51,211 nt of DNA from Saprospiraceae bacterium. Its GTDB lineage: Bacteria; Bacteroidota; Bacteroidia; Chitinophagales; Saprospiraceae. The notes under the pieces are model-generated. The model saw only the letters and a program-made list of their open reading frames with translations. It made no database searches and had not been told where the DNA came from. Positions 16,885-26,258 of this stretch are shown one piece after another. Position 1 is the first letter of the stretch, and each line of letters begins with the position of its first letter. The position numbers and the translations under genes were made by a program. The stretch lies in contig JAHDFB010000018.1 of assembly GCA_020628475.1 (NCBI GenBank), positions 1 to 51,211 of the forward strand, in the 5' to 3' direction.

Positions 16885-17110
16885 GGGCGATTGCCCATTT
16901 CCTTCGTCTATGGGCACCGAGCTATGCATAGTTACATCCCTCCCAGTGGTCGGGACCTCAGCTAATGCTTCGGCTATTACTATCTCTATCGCGGCAATAA
17001 CACGGAGTGCTTGTCGCGCCTTGAAAAGGCGTGATGAGCGGATAGCGAAACACGTAGTACTATGACACGAGACCGACAGTAAAGGAGGGCGAAGTGGGCC
17101 GCCCAAATGT
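16885..17110. repeat. GC-rich dispersed repeat block (composite of hairpins)
   Basis: This intergenic block is clearly more GC-rich than its surroundings and is built of short inverted repeats: GGGCGATTGCCC at 16885-16896 and a core at 16935-16957 that reads GGTCCCGA ... GGAGGGATG on the minus strand. The identical 8-mer and 9-mer recur at 40809-40839 around a different middle, and a partial version occurs at 49623-49648. Frames on the minus strand through it are not convincing proteins. It lies between convergent genes, as REP-type elements often do. Confidence 0.65.
17009..17051 (+). repeat. Dispersed repeat, copy A
   Basis: Starts GCTTGTCGCGCC, has a small hairpin (CGCCTT/AAGGCG), then GGCGTGATGAGCGGATAGCG and AAAC. 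A second copy lies at 50908-50947, nearly identical except for the hairpin loop and three substitutions. Both copies are downstream of genes and are followed within 60 nt by a CGCCCAAA sequence. Confidence 0.75.
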
Positions 17111-17127
17111 TATAAATAAATAGATAG

Positions 17128-17577
17128 TTAGAAGATAACCTTTGCATTCCACCACTCTTTTTCAATGGTGGCGCCGTTCTTTTCGTAGAATTTGATCGCG
17201 GGTTCATTCCAATCCAATACTTGCCATTTCACCATGGTGCAATTCTTTTCTTTTGCCCTTTCCAGAAACGCATCGTACAGCAATTGACCAATGCCTCTTT
17301 TGCGATGTTCGGATCGTACGACAAAATCTTCCAGGTATAGCATGCGGCCTTTCCACGTGGAAAAGGTCATATAATAAATACAGATACCGAGAATTTCATG
17401 ATCGGATTCTGCGACAATGGCTTCGAAGGTTCCTTTTTCAAACTCCTTTTGATAATAGGCGGTATCGATCAATAATTGGTCCTCTGCTTTTTCATAAATA
17501 GCTAATTCACGAACCAATTGGTAGATAAAAGGTAAATCGGCGGCTCTAGCCAATCGAATGTTTATTCCTGCGGTCAT
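17128..17577 (-). CDS. GNAT family N-acetyltransferase
   Basis: A 149-residue acyltransferase that moves an acetyl group from acetyl-CoA to an amine. The start INIRLARAADLPFIYQLVREL, the acetyl-CoA pyrophosphate loop VVRSEHRKRGIGQLLYDAF (Q/RxxGxG/A type: RKRGIG) and the end DWNEPAIKFYEKNGA are all typical. LYLEDFVV plus WNEPAIKFY resembles the diamine (spermidine/spermine) acetyltransferase branch, so a polyamine or thialysine-like substrate is possible. It is transcribed toward the repeat block and away from the ribosomal genes. The family is certain; the substrate is not. Confidence 0.88.
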   Translation of the reverse strand: MTAGINIRLARAADLPFIYQLVRELAIYEKAEDQLLIDTAYYQKEFEKGTFEAIVAESDHEILGICIYYMTFSTWKGRMLYLEDFVVRSEHRKRGIGQLLYDAFLERAKEKNCTMVKWQVLDWNEPAIKFYEKNGATIEKEWWNAKVIF

Positions 17578-17723
17578 CTGAAGATTGATTTTAGTATGAG
17601 AAATTAAAGATGAAATAATAATTCAAATTTGTGTTCGCATACAGGAAGAATATTTTTTCGGAGTTGAGGATGGAATATTTGAAAAATGAGCGCGTGAATT
17701 AATAAAAAATTCTCGCATAAGCG

Positions 17724-17754
17724 TTTGTAAAACAATAAAATAGTGCTACATTTG
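17724..17754 (+). promoter_or_regulatory. Main promoter of the ribosomal supercluster
   Basis: TTTG at 17724-17727 and TACATTTG at 17747-17754, separated by 19 nt: a perfect match to the Bacteroidota housekeeping promoter (TTTG, about 19 nt, TAnnTTTG). Transcription would start near 17761 and give a leader of about 90 nt before rpsL. Confidence 0.9.
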
Positions 17755-17758
17755 CATT

Positions 17759-17862
17759 CCCTTTCGAGGGAGGATCGAGAAAAATGGCACTTAACTATTT
17801 GATTTTCAATTAATAAGAGCCGATTTTATAAAAATATAATTGAAATAGGTTATGCCTACAAT
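17759..17862 (+). promoter_or_regulatory. rpsL leader with hairpins and a short upstream frame
   Basis: The predicted 5' leader starts with the hairpin CCCT-TTCG-AGGG (17759-17770), contains a nine-codon frame ATG...TAA (17784-17813, MALNYLIFN), and ends in a bulged hairpin in which ATTG/CAAT (17839-17842 with 17859-17862) and TAGG/CCTA (17846-17849 with 17855-17858) close a 5-nt loop that holds the rpsL start codon. The arrangement could serve translational feedback by a ribosomal protein. The pairing is seen in sequence; regulation is inference. Confidence 0.4.
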
Positions 17863-18226
17863 TAATCAGTTAGTAAGAAAAGGACGTAAAAAAGTAGTTG
17901 TAAAGAGTAAATCTCGTGCACTAGATTCATGTCCTCAAAAACGTGGAGTTTGTACACGTGTATATACAACAACTCCAAAGAAGCCGAATTCAGCTTTAAG
18001 AAAAGTGGCGAAGGTGAGATTGACAAACGGACTAGAGGTGATTGCCTACATTCCGGGAGAAGGTCACAATCTACAAGAGCACTCTATTGTATTAATCCGT
18101 GGAGGTCGTGTAAAAGATTTGCCGGGTGTACGTTATACAATTGTTCGTGGAGCTTTAGATACGGCAGGTGTTACAGACAGATTACAATCTAGATCAAAAT
18201 ACGGGACGAAGCGTCCTAAAAAATAA
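17852..18226 (+). CDS. rpsL: 30S ribosomal protein S12
   Basis: A decoding-centre protein of the small subunit, 124 residues, full length. The conserved [12 protein letters not shown] and [11 protein letters not shown] loops are intact. The residues where streptomycin-resistance changes usually occur (Lys in KKPNS, Lys88 in RVKDLPG) are wild type, and Asp89, the usual methylthiolation site, is kept. First gene after the supercluster promoter; rpsG follows after 21 nt. Confidence 0.98.
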   Translation: MPTINQLVRKGRKKVVVKSKSRALDSCPQKRGVCTRVYTTTPKKPNSALRKVAKVRLTNGLEVIAYIPGEGHNLQEHSIVLIRGGRVKDLPGVRYTIVRGALDTAGVTDRLQSRSKYGTKRPKK

Positions 18227-18247
18227 TCTTCAAATCATAAGAATCTA

Positions 18248-18712
18248 ATGAGAAAAAGAAGACCAAAGAAAAGGATAGTTGCTCCAGACCCGCGATTCAA
18301 TGACGTGATGGTCACGCAATTTGTGAATAATTTAATGCTTTCAGGGAAGAAAACAGTAGCCTTTGCTTTGTTTTATGACGCTATGGATATCGTTGCGAGT
18401 AAAACAGATGAGAATCCTCATGAAGTATGGCAGAAAGCTGTAGCCAATGCAACTCCACAGGTGGAGGTTCGATCTAAAAGAATTGGGGGTGCTACTTTCC
18501 AAATTCCAACGGAGATTCCTGCGAAAAGAAAGCTTTCTATTGGTATGAAGTGGATGATTCGCTTTTCTAGAGAAAGAAGTGGTAAAGGAATGGCCGAAAA
18601 ATTAGCAGCTGAGATCATAGCGGCTAGTAAAGGTGAAGGTGCAGCAGTGAAGCGAAAAGAAGATACACACAGAATGGCAGAAGCGAACAGAGCATTTGCG
18701 CATTTTAGATAA
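18248..18712 (+). CDS. rpsG: 30S ribosomal protein S7
   Basis: 154 residues; nucleates assembly of the 30S head on the 3' domain of 16S rRNA and contacts E-site tRNA. The start [19 protein letters not shown], the central [21 protein letters not shown] and the end [17 protein letters not shown] are standard for the family. In other bacteria S7 is the feedback repressor of the str operon; whether the leader here plays that part is open. Confidence 0.98.
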   Translation: MRKRRPKKRIVAPDPRFNDVMVTQFVNNLMLSGKKTVAFALFYDAMDIVASKTDENPHEVWQKAVANATPQVEVRSKRIGGATFQIPTEIPAKRKLSIGMKWMIRFSRERSGKGMAEKLAAEIIAASKGEGAAVKRKEDTHRMAEANRAFAHFR

Positions 18713-18753
18713 CAAACAATTTTTATTTAACCAGATATTATTTCCGTCAGACT

Positions 18754-20889
18754 ATGTCTAAAGATCTAAAATTTACAAGAAATATTGGTATTGCTGCACA
18801 CATTGATGCAGGAAAGACTACTACTACCGAAAGGGTATTGTACTACACAGGTATGTCTCACAAAATTGGTGAGGTACATGATGGTGCAGCTACAATGGAC
18901 TGGATGGAGCAAGAGCAAGAAAGAGGTATTACAATTACTTCTGCTGCTACTAAAACGAATTGGAAGTGGAAAGGGCAGGATTATCCGATGAATATCATCG
19001 ATACTCCCGGTCACGTTGATTTCACTGTAGAGGTGAATAGATCTTTGAGAGTATTGGATGGTTTGATCTTTTTGTTCTGTGCAGTAAGTGGTGTTGAGCC
19101 GCAATCTGAGACAAACTGGAGATTGGCTGACAATTATAGTGTTCCAAGAATTGGATTCGTGAACAAAATGGATCGATCTGGTGCTGATTTCTTTAATGTT
19201 GTAAAAGATGTTGAAGAAAAATTAGGATCTACTGCGATTCCTTTGCAGGTTCCAATAGGAGCTGAAGAGTCTTTCAAAGGAGTGGTTGATTTGATTACCA
19301 ATAAAGCGATCGTGTGGAATGAGCACGATATGGGTATGACTTTCGAAGAAATTGATATTCCTGCTGATTTGGAAGAAATCGTAATGGAAACGAGAGAAAA
19401 ACTTCTAGAGGCTATTGCTGAATACGATGAGACCTTGATGGAGAAATTCTTCGAAGATCCTGATTCTATTACAGAAGAAGAAATGATCAACGCGGTACGT
19501 GGAGCTGTACTTGACAACAAGTTCGTTCCAATGATGTGTGGATCTGCTTTTAAAAATAAAGGAGTACAGGCGGTATTGGATGCGGCATGTGCGTTTTTGC
19601 CTTCACCGTTGGATATTGATGCTGTAAAAGGTACGAATCCTAAAACGGATGAAGAAATAGAAAGAAAGCCATCTGTAGATGATCCTTTCTGTGCATTGGC
19701 ATTCAAAATTGCTACGGATCCTTATGTAGGTAGATTAGCATTCTTCAGAGTATACTCTGGAGCGCTTGATGCTGGATCTTATATTTATAATACAAGATCT
19801 GAAAACAAGGAGCGTATCTCTAGATTATACCAAATGCACTCGAACAAGCAAAATCCAATCGACCGTGTAGAAGCGGGAGATATTGCAGCTGGTGTTGGTT
19901 TTAAGGACATCCGTACGGGTGATACCTTGTGTGACCAAAGCGCACCAATTGTATTGGAGAGTATGGTATTCCCAGATCCAGTAATCGGTGTTGCTGTTGA
20001 GCCTAAATCTCAGAAAGATTTGGATAAGTTGGGTATGGCTTTGGCTAAATTGGCTGAAGAGGATCCAACATTCAAAGTTCGATATGATGAAGATACGAAC
20101 CAGACTGTTATTAGCGGTATGGGTGAGCTTCACTTGGAGATCATCGTGGATCGATTAAAAAGAGAATTTAAAGTAGAGTGTAGCCAAGGTGCTCCTCAGG
20201 TAAATTATAAAGAAGCGCTTACTGCGACTGTAGATCACAGAGAGAAGTTGAAGAAACAATCGGGTGGATCTGGTTTATTCGCAGATATGCAATTCGAACT
20301 TGGACCTGCTGATCAAGAATTTCTTGATTCTGAAGAATTCAAGTCTGGAAAGGAAAAACTACAATTCGAGAATAAGATTGTCGGTGGATCTATTCCTAAA
20401 GAATTCTTCCCGTCTATCATCAAAGGATTTACAATGATGATGAATAATGGTGTTCTTGCGGGATACGGAATTGATAGTATGAAGGTGAAGCTTTATGACG
20501 GTTCTACACACGCGGTGGATTCTAAGCCTATTGCATTCGAATTATGTGCAAAGGAAGGATTCAAAGCGGCAGCTGTTCAAGCGAAGCCAGTATTACTTGA
20601 GCCTATTATGAAACTGGAAATTATTACTCCAGAAGAGTATACAGGATCTGTAATTGGTGACCTTAACCGAAGAAGAGGTTTACCGAAAGGACAAGAAACT
20701 AGAGCCGGTGGAGCGATCAATATCTCTGCTGAAGTACCTTTATCTGAAATGTTCGGATATGTAACGGATCTAAGAACGATTACATCAGGTAGAGCGAATA
20801 GTACAATGGAATTTTCACATTATGCCGCAGCGCCAAGAGGTATTGCAGATGAGGTGATTGCGAAGGCAAAAGGTGAAGTAAAAGTTTAA
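18754..20889 (+). CDS. fusA: Translation elongation factor G
   Basis: A 711-residue GTPase that drives ribosomal translocation and, with RRF, recycling. G motifs: A15HIDAGKTT23 (G1), the [10 protein letters not shown] effector region, D83TPGHVD (G3), N137KMD140 (G4). Domains II-V follow, including [18 protein letters not shown] and the C-terminal [22 protein letters not shown], here cited as landmarks only. The full catalytic histidine-containing DTPGH is present. tuf, which follows fusA in many bacteria, is absent; rpsJ comes next behind a second promoter. Confidence 0.97.
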   Translation: MSKDLKFTRNIGIAAHIDAGKTTTTERVLYYTGMSHKIGEVHDGAATMDWMEQEQERGITITSAATKTNWKWKGQDYPMNIIDTPGHVDFTVEVNRSLRVLDGLIFLFCAVSGVEPQSETNWRLADNYSVPRIGFVNKMDRSGADFFNVVKDVEEKLGSTAIPLQVPIGAEESFKGVVDLITNKAIVWNEHDMGMTFEEIDIPADLEEIVMETREKLLEAIAEYDETLMEKFFEDPDSITEEEMINAVRGAVLDNKFVPMMCGSAFKNKGVQAVLDAACAFLPSPLDIDAVKGTNPKTDEEIERKPSVDDPFCALAFKIATDPYVGRLAFFRVYSGALDAGSYIYNTRSENKERISRLYQMHSNKQNPIDRVEAGDIAAGVGFKDIRTGDTLCDQSAPIVLESMVFPDPVIGVAVEPKSQKDLDKLGMALAKLAEEDPTFKVRYDEDTNQTVISGMGELHLEIIVDRLKREFKVECSQGAPQVNYKEALTATVDHREKLKKQSGGSGLFADMQFELGPADQEFLDSEEFKSGKEKLQFENKIVGGSIPKEFFPSIIKGFTMMMNNGVLAGYGIDSMKVKLYDGSTHAVDSKPIAFELCAKEGFKAAAVQAKPVLLEPIMKLEIITPEEYTGSVIGDLNRRRGLPKGQETRAGGAINISAEVPLSEMFGYVTDLRTITSGRANSTMEFSHYAAAPRGIADEVIAKAKGEVKV

Positions 20890-20896
20890 ATAATTG

Positions 20897-20938
20897 TTGG
20901 TTTTGTTAGAAAGTTGTGTATCTTTGCGCAACTTTTTA
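20897..20938 (+). promoter_or_regulatory. Internal promoter before rpsJ embedded in an inverted repeat
   Basis: TTG at 20897-20899, 19 nt, then TATCTTTG at 20919-20926 is a strong Bacteroidota promoter. The -7 box occupies the loop and upper stem of a 10-bp inverted repeat (20910-20919 with 20926-20935, two G-T pairs), followed by a short T run. In transcripts coming from fusA the same bases could form a weak terminator hairpin; for polymerase starting here they are promoter. This would set S10-operon output separately from str-operon output. Confidence 0.75.
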
Positions 20939-20963
20939 ACAAAGCTTATTTTAATACAAGGTA

Positions 20964-21272
20964 ATGAATCAAAAAATAAGAATTAAATTGCTCTCTTACG
21001 ACCACAACTTGGTAGATAAATCTACTGAGAAGATCGTAAAAACTGTTAAGAACAGTGGAGCAGTTGTTTCGGGTCCGATTCCGCTGCCGACCGAGAAAGA
21101 AATATTTACTGTCTTGCGTTCTCCGCATGTCAATAAGAAGTCTCGAGAGCAGTTTCAATTGAGAACCCACAAAAGGTTAATCGAGATTTTTACTCCTACA
21201 CAGAAGACAGTAGATGCGCTATCAAAGCTAGAACTACCAAGTGGAGTAGATATCCAAGTTAAGTTGACTTAG
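20964..21272 (+). CDS. rpsJ: 30S ribosomal protein S10
   Basis: 102 residues, the usual length. Shows the [19 protein letters not shown] core with the RNA-binding loop and [19 protein letters not shown] end. Besides its role in the 30S head, S10 (NusE) pairs with NusB in rRNA antitermination and links RNA polymerase to the ribosome. It opens the S10 group and is followed by an unusually long 95-nt spacer. Confidence 0.97.
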   Translation: MNQKIRIKLLSYDHNLVDKSTEKIVKTVKNSGAVVSGPIPLPTEKEIFTVLRSPHVNKKSREQFQLRTHKRLIEIFTPTQKTVDALSKLELPSGVDIQVKLT

Positions 21273-21308
21273 GATATAACCATATCTCATATTATTCTTT
21301 TTAAATTT

Positions 21309-21361
21309 TTAAACGCTTCGTGTCGGAGTGGTTTAATTTGATTTGTAAACTTTAAATCAAA
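21309..21361 (+). promoter_or_regulatory. Two hairpins in the rpsJ-rplC spacer
   Basis: First hairpin: TTAAAC/GTTTAA (21309-21314 with 21331-21336) closing an inner stem CTTCG-TGT-CGGAG (21316-21328, one G-T pair). Second hairpin: TTTGATTT/AAATCAAA (21337-21344 with 21354-21361), ending 6 nt before the rplC GTG. In gammaproteobacteria L4 controls the S10 operon through a leader before rpsJ; a structured spacer here could do similar work one gene further in. Pairing is visible; regulation is inferred. Confidence 0.45.
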
Positions 21362-21367
21362 CAGGTA

Positions 21368-21991
21368 GTGAACGGTATTATAGGTAAAAAAATTGGGATG
21401 ACCAGTGTGTTCAGTGAAACTGGTGTAAACGTTGCTTGTACAGTGATAGAAGCACAGCCCAATATCGTAACTCAAGTGAAGTCAGTAGACGGAGTTGATG
21501 GGTATGATGCGCTACAGTTATCTTACGGGTCGGCTAAAGAAAAAAATACATCTAAAGCATTAATGGGTCACTTTGCTAAGGCGAATACTGGTTCTAAAAG
21601 AAAGACAGTAGAATTTAGAGATTCTACTATCGAAGCGGAACTTGGTTCGGAAGTAAAATTGGAAGATGTCTTCCAAGAAGGTGATTATGTTTCTGCTGTT
21701 GGAATTTCTAAAGGTAAGGGATTTCAAGGTGTTGTTAAGCGTCACGGATTCCGAGGTGTTGGAGATGCAACACACGGTCAACATAACAGAGGAAGAGCTC
21801 CAGGATCTATTGGTGCAGCTTCTTACCCTGCAAAAGTTGTGAAGGGTATGAAGATGGCTGGTAGAACAGGTGGTAAGCGTGTAAAGATTACCAATCTGGA
21901 AGTAGTAAAGCTTTTCCCTGAGAAACACCTTATTGTTATCAAAGGTGCGGTACCAGGTCATAAAGGATCATTGATATTAATTGAAAAATAG
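21368..21991 (+). CDS. rplC: 50S ribosomal protein L3
   Basis: 207 residues, starting with GTG ([15 protein letters not shown], the normal L3 N-terminus). Contains the [16 protein letters not shown] segment and the long loop ([15 protein letters not shown]) that reaches toward the peptidyl transferase centre. One of the first proteins to bind 23S rRNA. GTG together with the structured spacer just upstream suggests translation is held down. rplD follows after 5 nt. Confidence 0.97.
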   Translation: MNGIIGKKIGMTSVFSETGVNVACTVIEAQPNIVTQVKSVDGVDGYDALQLSYGSAKEKNTSKALMGHFAKANTGSKRKTVEFRDSTIEAELGSEVKLEDVFQEGDYVSAVGISKGKGFQGVVKRHGFRGVGDATHGQHNRGRAPGSIGAASYPAKVVKGMKMAGRTGGKRVKITNLEVVKLFPEKHLIVIKGAVPGHKGSLILIEK

Positions 21992-21996
21992 CAACG

Positions 21997-22623
21997 ATGA
22001 ACATCGAGGTATTTAATAAAGAAGGAAAAAGCACTGGTAGAAATATTGATTTACCAGATTCAGTATTCGGTGTTGAGCCGAATGAGCATGCAATTTATCT
22101 TGCTGTGAAGTCGTATTTGGCTGCTCAAAGACAAGGAACACATAAGGCGAAGGAGAAGGGTGAAGTAACAGCTTCCACTCGTAAGATCAAGCGTCAGAAG
22201 GGAACGGGTACTGCGCGTGCAGGTTCTTTAAAGTCTCCTGTTTTTAGAGGTGGAGGTCGAGTATTTGGACCAAGACCAAGAAAGTACAATGTTACCTTGA
22301 ATAAGAAGGTAAACAAATTGGCTCGTGCGTCTGCTCTTTCTCAAAAAATCAGTGAAGGTGCTGTAAAGGTTGTTGAAGATTTTACATTCGATCAGCCAAA
22401 AACAAAAGAATTTGTAAATGTTCTTCAAGGATTCAATATTCAGGATGATAAGAATGTATTGATATCTGGAAAGTATGATTCAAATCTTTACTTATCTGCA
22501 AGAAATTGTGAGAAGTCAAGAGTTGTAAATACTAACGAATTGAGTGTTTATGATATTCTTAATTGCAAGAACTTAATCATTAGTGAAAGTGCTGTAAAAA
22601 GCCTTTCTGAAACTTTAGCTTAA
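21997..22623 (+). CDS. rplD: 50S ribosomal protein L4
   Basis: 208 residues. KRQKGTGTARAGSLKSPVFRGGG is the extended loop that lines the peptide exit tunnel, described here as a landmark. L4 is an early 23S-binding protein and in some bacteria an autogenous repressor of the S10 operon. Its start is nearly coupled to the rplC stop. The C-terminal part (NVLISGKYDSNLYLSARN) is the usual alpha/beta domain. Confidence 0.97.
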   Translation: MNIEVFNKEGKSTGRNIDLPDSVFGVEPNEHAIYLAVKSYLAAQRQGTHKAKEKGEVTASTRKIKRQKGTGTARAGSLKSPVFRGGGRVFGPRPRKYNVTLNKKVNKLARASALSQKISEGAVKVVEDFTFDQPKTKEFVNVLQGFNIQDDKNVLISGKYDSNLYLSARNCEKSRVVNTNELSVYDILNCKNLIISESAVKSLSETLA

Positions 22624-22643
22624 TTATTTAAAACCAGATTGTC

Positions 22644-22940
22644 ATGTCTAAAGAAATTTTGATAAAACCAATCATCTCTGAGAAGTCAGAGTTTATTTCT
22701 GAAAATCTTGGTCAATACTGTTTTATGGTAAATAAGGCAGCTAATAAGATTGAGATCAAGAAAGAAGTAGAAAATAAATACGGTGTAACTGTTGATTCAG
22801 TGAATACCTTAATTATGCCTAAAAAGGCAAGATCAAGAAACACAAAAAGTGGTATCCTTAAAGGAGCTGTTTCTTCTTACAAGAAAGCAATTGTAACACT
22901 TGCAGACGGAGAGGAAATCGATCTTTTCGGTGACATATAA
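22644..22940 (+). CDS. rplW: 50S ribosomal protein L23
   Basis: 98 residues. L23 sits at the tunnel exit and is the docking point for trigger factor and SRP. IIKPIISEKS-type start (KPIISEKSEFI) and the FMVNKAANKIEIKKEVENKY strand-helix are conserved. Normal length and position between rplD and rplB. Confidence 0.96.
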   Translation: MSKEILIKPIISEKSEFISENLGQYCFMVNKAANKIEIKKEVENKYGVTVDSVNTLIMPKKARSRNTKSGILKGAVSSYKKAIVTLADGEEIDLFGDI

Positions 22941-22967
22941 TAATAACAAGTATAATACGAATTAATT

Positions 22968-23801
22968 ATGCCAGTTAAAAAATTTAGTCCAGTAACTCCA
23001 GGTACTCGTTTTAGAGTAGGATTAGACTATTCGGGAGTATCGAATGCAGCTCCAGAAAAAAGCCTTTTGGCTCCATTGTCAAAGTCAGGTGGTCGTAACC
23101 ACACTGGTAAAATGACGATGAGACAAATCGGTGGTGGACACAAAAGAAGATATAGAATTGTTGATTTCAACCGAGGTAAGGAGGGAATTCCTGCTAAAGT
23201 GAAGTCTATAGAATATGATCCAAACAGAACTGCTTTTATCGCATTGTTAGTTTATGCTGATGGTGAGAAGCGATACATTATTGCTCCAGATAAGTTAGAA
23301 GTTGGAGCAACAGTGATGTCTGGAAAAGATGCGGAACCTGTTGTTGGTAATGCATTGTATCTAAGTGATATTCCTTTAGGATCTTCGATTCACGCGATTG
23401 AAATGACTCCTGGTAAAGGTGCCGCTTTGGCGAGAAGTGCTGGAACATTTGGTACATTGATGGGGAAAGAAGGAAAGTACGCTATCGTTAAGTTGCCGTC
23501 AAGAGAGGTTCGAAGAATTTTGATGACTTGTAAAGCAACGATTGGAACAACTTCAAATCCTGATCACGGTCTAGAAGTAGGAGGTAAAGCGGGAAGAACA
23601 AGATGGAAAGGAAAGCGTCCTAGAGTAAGAGGTGTAGCGATGAACCCGGTTGATCACCCGATGGGTGGTGGTGAAGGTAGAGCTTCAGGAGGTCACCCTA
23701 GATCAAGAACTGGTATTATGGCGAAAGGTCAGAAAACTAGAAACACGAAAAAATATTCTTCTAAATTAATCATTTCAAAAAGAAAGACTAAAAAAGGATA
23801 G
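22968..23801 (+). CDS. rplB: 50S ribosomal protein L2
   Basis: 277 residues. L2 is needed for subunit joining and peptidyl transferase activity. The C-terminal block [18 protein letters not shown] contains the conserved His at the heart of its 23S contact. The N-terminal OB-like part and central SH3-like barrel are intact. rpsS follows after only 2 nt. Confidence 0.98.
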   Translation: MPVKKFSPVTPGTRFRVGLDYSGVSNAAPEKSLLAPLSKSGGRNHTGKMTMRQIGGGHKRRYRIVDFNRGKEGIPAKVKSIEYDPNRTAFIALLVYADGEKRYIIAPDKLEVGATVMSGKDAEPVVGNALYLSDIPLGSSIHAIEMTPGKGAALARSAGTFGTLMGKEGKYAIVKLPSREVRRILMTCKATIGTTSNPDHGLEVGGKAGRTRWKGKRPRVRGVAMNPVDHPMGGGEGRASGGHPRSRTGIMAKGQKTRNTKKYSSKLIISKRKTKKG

Positions 23802-23803
23802 AA

Positions 23804-24070
23804 ATGGCTAGATCATTAAAAAAAGGTCCTTATGTATATCATAAGTTATTAACCAAAGTACTTAAGGCAAAGGACAATACGCGTAAAACAGTCATCAAAA
23901 CATGGTCCAGATCTTCTATGATCATTCCTGATATGGTGGGTGAGACAATCGCGGTACACAATGGAAAAACCTTTGTTCCTGTATTTGTTACGGAGAATAT
24001 GGTTGGTCATAAATTAGGAGAATTTTCACCGACAAGAACCTATAAAGGTCACGGAGGTAATAGAAAATAA
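23804..24070 (+). CDS. rpsS: 30S ribosomal protein S19
   Basis: 88 residues. Begins [11 protein letters not shown] and ends with the flexible, basic [14 protein letters not shown] tail that reaches the A-site tRNA. Binds with S13 in the 30S head. Nothing unusual in length or motifs; translationally close to rplB. Confidence 0.97.
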   Translation: MARSLKKGPYVYHKLLTKVLKAKDNTRKTVIKTWSRSSMIIPDMVGETIAVHNGKTFVPVFVTENMVGHKLGEFSPTRTYKGHGGNRK

Positions 24071-24099
24071 TTGAATTAATTATAGAAACTTTTATCTAG

Positions 24100-24477
24100 A
24101 TGAAAGCTGTTGCAAAACTTAAAAACTGTCCATTATCTGCGCGAAAAATGCGTATGGTTGTGGATCTTATCCGAGGAAAATCGGTTGAGGATGCAATGAA
24201 TATATTAAAGTATTCAAAGAGAGAAGCTGCGGAGTGGACTGAAAAAGTCTTGATGTCGGCGATCTCTAACTGGGAGAATAAAGGAGATATGGCCTATAGC
24301 TCAGATGACTATAAGTTGTATGTTTCTGAAGCTTTTTCTGACGAAGGTACATTCTTAAAAAGATTCCGTCCAGCACCACATGGTCGTGCGCACCGAATCC
24401 GTAAAAGAACGAACCACTTAACAATCGTTGTAGAAAATAGAGTTCCTATTCAAGAACTAGATAACAGTAATTCTTAA
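24100..24477 (+). CDS. rplV: 50S ribosomal protein L22
   Basis: 125 residues. SARKMRMVVDLIRGKSVEDA and the tunnel-lining hairpin FRPAPHGRAHRIRKRTNH mark L22; the tip of that hairpin is where macrolide-resistance changes arise in other bacteria, and it looks normal here. A short acidic/Asn-rich C-terminal tail (QELDNSNS) extends beyond the E. coli protein. Confidence 0.96.
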   Translation: MKAVAKLKNCPLSARKMRMVVDLIRGKSVEDAMNILKYSKREAAEWTEKVLMSAISNWENKGDMAYSSDDYKLYVSEAFSDEGTFLKRFRPAPHGRAHRIRKRTNHLTIVVENRVPIQELDNSNS

Positions 24478-24488
24478 AATAAAGATCA

Positions 24489-25190
24489 ATGGGTCAAAAG
24501 ACAAATCCAATAGGTAACCGTTTAGGAATAATCAAAGGCTGGGAAAGTAACTGGTACGCTGGTAAAGATTACGGTGCAAAAGTTGTGGCTGATGAAAAGA
24601 TCAGAAGATACTTAGGTGCTCGTATTTCAAAAGGCGGAATTGCTCGTATTATTATTGAGCGTACGCTAAAGAGAATTACTGTTACTATTCACACTTCTCG
24701 TCCTGGTATTATTATCGGTAAGGGAGGTTCTGAGGTAGATAGAATTAAAGAGGAGTTGAAGAAATTGACTGGACAAGATGTTCAAATCAATATCGTTGAG
24801 CTTAGAAAGCCAGAATTAGATGCGAATATTGTTGGTGAATCAATTGCGAAGCAGATTGAGGCAAGAATTAACTATAAGCGTGCTGTAAAAATGGCCATTC
24901 AAGCGGCAATGAGAGCAGGAGCTGAAGGAATCAAGGTTAGAATTTCGGGTAGATTGAATGGTGCAGAGATGGCGCGTTCGGAGGAATTCAAAGATGGTAG
25001 AACGCCATTGCATACCTTCCGTGCGGATATTGATTATGCCTTGAAAGAAGCATTAACTGTATACGGTAAATTGGGTATCAAAGTATGGATTTGTAAAGGA
25101 GAAGTACTTGGTAAAAGAGACTTATCTCCGAATGTAGGAGTTGACCAGAAGAAATCTGGTGGAAGAAAAAGAGGTGGACGTAGGAACTAA
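24489..25190 (+). CDS. rpsC: 30S ribosomal protein S3
   Basis: 233 residues. Carries the N-terminal KH domain with GxxG loop ([16 protein letters not shown]) and the C-terminal domain ([16 protein letters not shown]); S3 forms part of the mRNA entry tunnel and helicase site. The tail is Lys/Arg/Gly rich ([10 protein letters not shown]). Followed by a 63-nt spacer with a perfect inverted repeat. Confidence 0.97.
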   Translation: MGQKTNPIGNRLGIIKGWESNWYAGKDYGAKVVADEKIRRYLGARISKGGIARIIIERTLKRITVTIHTSRPGIIIGKGGSEVDRIKEELKKLTGQDVQINIVELRKPELDANIVGESIAKQIEARINYKRAVKMAIQAAMRAGAEGIKVRISGRLNGAEMARSEEFKDGRTPLHTFRADIDYALKEALTVYGKLGIKVWICKGEVLGKRDLSPNVGVDQKKSGGRKRGGRRN

Positions 25191-25192
25191 TT

Positions 25193-25228
25193 CATTAAAA
25201 AGTATTAATTTTGCGCTCCTTTTTAATG
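25193..25228 (+). promoter_or_regulatory. Inverted repeat with -7-like box between rpsC and rplP
   Basis: Perfect 10-bp arms CATTAAAAAG (25193-25202) and CTTTTTAATG (25219-25228) around a 16-nt loop. The loop contains TAATTTTG (25206-25213), an exact TAnnTTTG match, but no TTG lies at the -33 distance. The same theme, a -7 box inside an inverted repeat, is seen before rpsJ. It may be an internal promoter, a processing site or a weak attenuator. Confidence 0.5.
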
Positions 25229-25253
25229 GGAAGCGATATAAATAAGAGCTATC

Positions 25254-25673
25254 ATGTTACAGCCGAAAAGAACAAAATATAGAAAGCAACAGAAGGGGAG
25301 AAACAGAGGACTTGCTCATAGAGGAAGTACGATTTCTTTTGGATCATTTGCTTTGAAGACGTTGGAACCTGGACATATTACAAGTCGACAAATAGAGGCG
25401 GCAAGGATTGCCATGACTCGTTATATGAAAAGAGAGGGTAAAGTTTGGATTCGAATTTTTCCAGATAAGCCGATCACATCGAAGCCAGCTGAGGTACGGA
25501 TGGGTAAAGGTAAGGGAGCTTTGGATCACTACGTGGCGGTTATCAGACCAGGAAGAATCCTTTTTGAAATGGACGGTGTACCTTTCGAAACGGCGAAAGA
25601 GGCATTGCGTTTAGCGGCTCAAAAATTACCGGTAGCAACCAAAACTATTGTAAGAAGAGATTATTCTGAATAA
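25254..25673 (+). CDS. rplP: 50S ribosomal protein L16
   Basis: 139 residues. [16 protein letters not shown] start, the [19 protein letters not shown] helix and the [19 protein letters not shown] segment are conserved. L16 organises the A-site and is a late assembly protein. Arg in the RMGKGKG loop, often hydroxylated in other bacteria, is present. Confidence 0.97.
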   Translation: MLQPKRTKYRKQQKGRNRGLAHRGSTISFGSFALKTLEPGHITSRQIEAARIAMTRYMKREGKVWIRIFPDKPITSKPAEVRMGKGKGALDHYVAVIRPGRILFEMDGVPFETAKEALRLAAQKLPVATKTIVRRDYSE

Positions 25674-25695
25674 TAATTGTCAAAAGCGTTAAAAG

Positions 25696-25950
25696 ATGGC
25701 AACAAAAAAATATACTGAACTTAGTCAAATGTCTTTAGAAGAGTTGAATAGCACTCTAGAGGAAACAAGAGTTGGCTACAGTAAATTAAAATTCGATCAC
25801 GGTGTGCGTGGGTTGGAAAATCCATTGAGATTGAGAGAGGCGAAGCGAGATATAGCGAGAATTGCGACAGAACTAAGAAGAAGAGAGTTAGAAGCTATGT
25901 CACCGGAGGAAAAAGCAAAGAGATCTAAAATTATAGCTAGAAGAAAGTAA
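25696..25950 (+). CDS. rpmC: 50S ribosomal protein L29 (long form)
   Basis: 84 residues, against about 60-70 in most bacteria. The two-helix core ([21 protein letters not shown], here broken as a landmark; then [20 protein letters not shown]) is normal. The excess is a C-terminal basic/acidic helix [21 protein letters not shown]29 lies by the tunnel exit next to L23, so the extension could contact nascent-chain factors; that is inference. Confidence 0.93.
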   Translation: MATKKYTELSQMSLEELNSTLEETRVGYSKLKFDHGVRGLENPLRLREAKRDIARIATELRRRELEAMSPEEKAKRSKIIARRK

Positions 25951-25960
25951 ACACAGTATA

Positions 25961-26227
25961 ATGTCTGAAGTAGTAACAAAAAAAATGAGAAAGCAGAGAA
26001 TCGGTGTTGTGAGCAGCAACAAAGCCGATAAAACCATTTCTGTTTTGGTAGAAAGAAAGCTTCGTCACCCTATTTACGGAAAATTCGTAAAGAAGAGTAA
26101 AAAGTTTATGGCTCATGATGAGAAGAATGAGTGTAATATCGGCGATACTGTTAAAATTATGGAGACAAGACCTCTTAGTAAGAATAAGTGCTGGAGACTT
26201 GTGGAAATAATTGAAAGAGCTAAGTAA
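25961..26227 (+). CDS. rpsQ: 30S ribosomal protein S17
   Basis: 88 residues. An OB-fold primary 16S-binding protein. Motifs [39 protein letters not shown] and [20 protein letters not shown] match the family. Standard length; starts 10 nt behind rpmC. Confidence 0.96.
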   Translation: MSEVVTKKMRKQRIGVVSSNKADKTISVLVERKLRHPIYGKFVKKSKKFMAHDEKNECNIGDTVKIMETRPLSKNKCWRLVEIIERAK

Positions 26228-26258
26228 GGTTTAAATAACTACAGAAAATTAAAATAAG

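Noticed and set aside
16882-17207. Minus-strand frames of about 73-74 codons downstream of the GNAT gene
   Set aside because: They are translations of a GC-rich inverted-repeat block, overlap the GNAT 3' end in another frame, and have no protein-like pattern.
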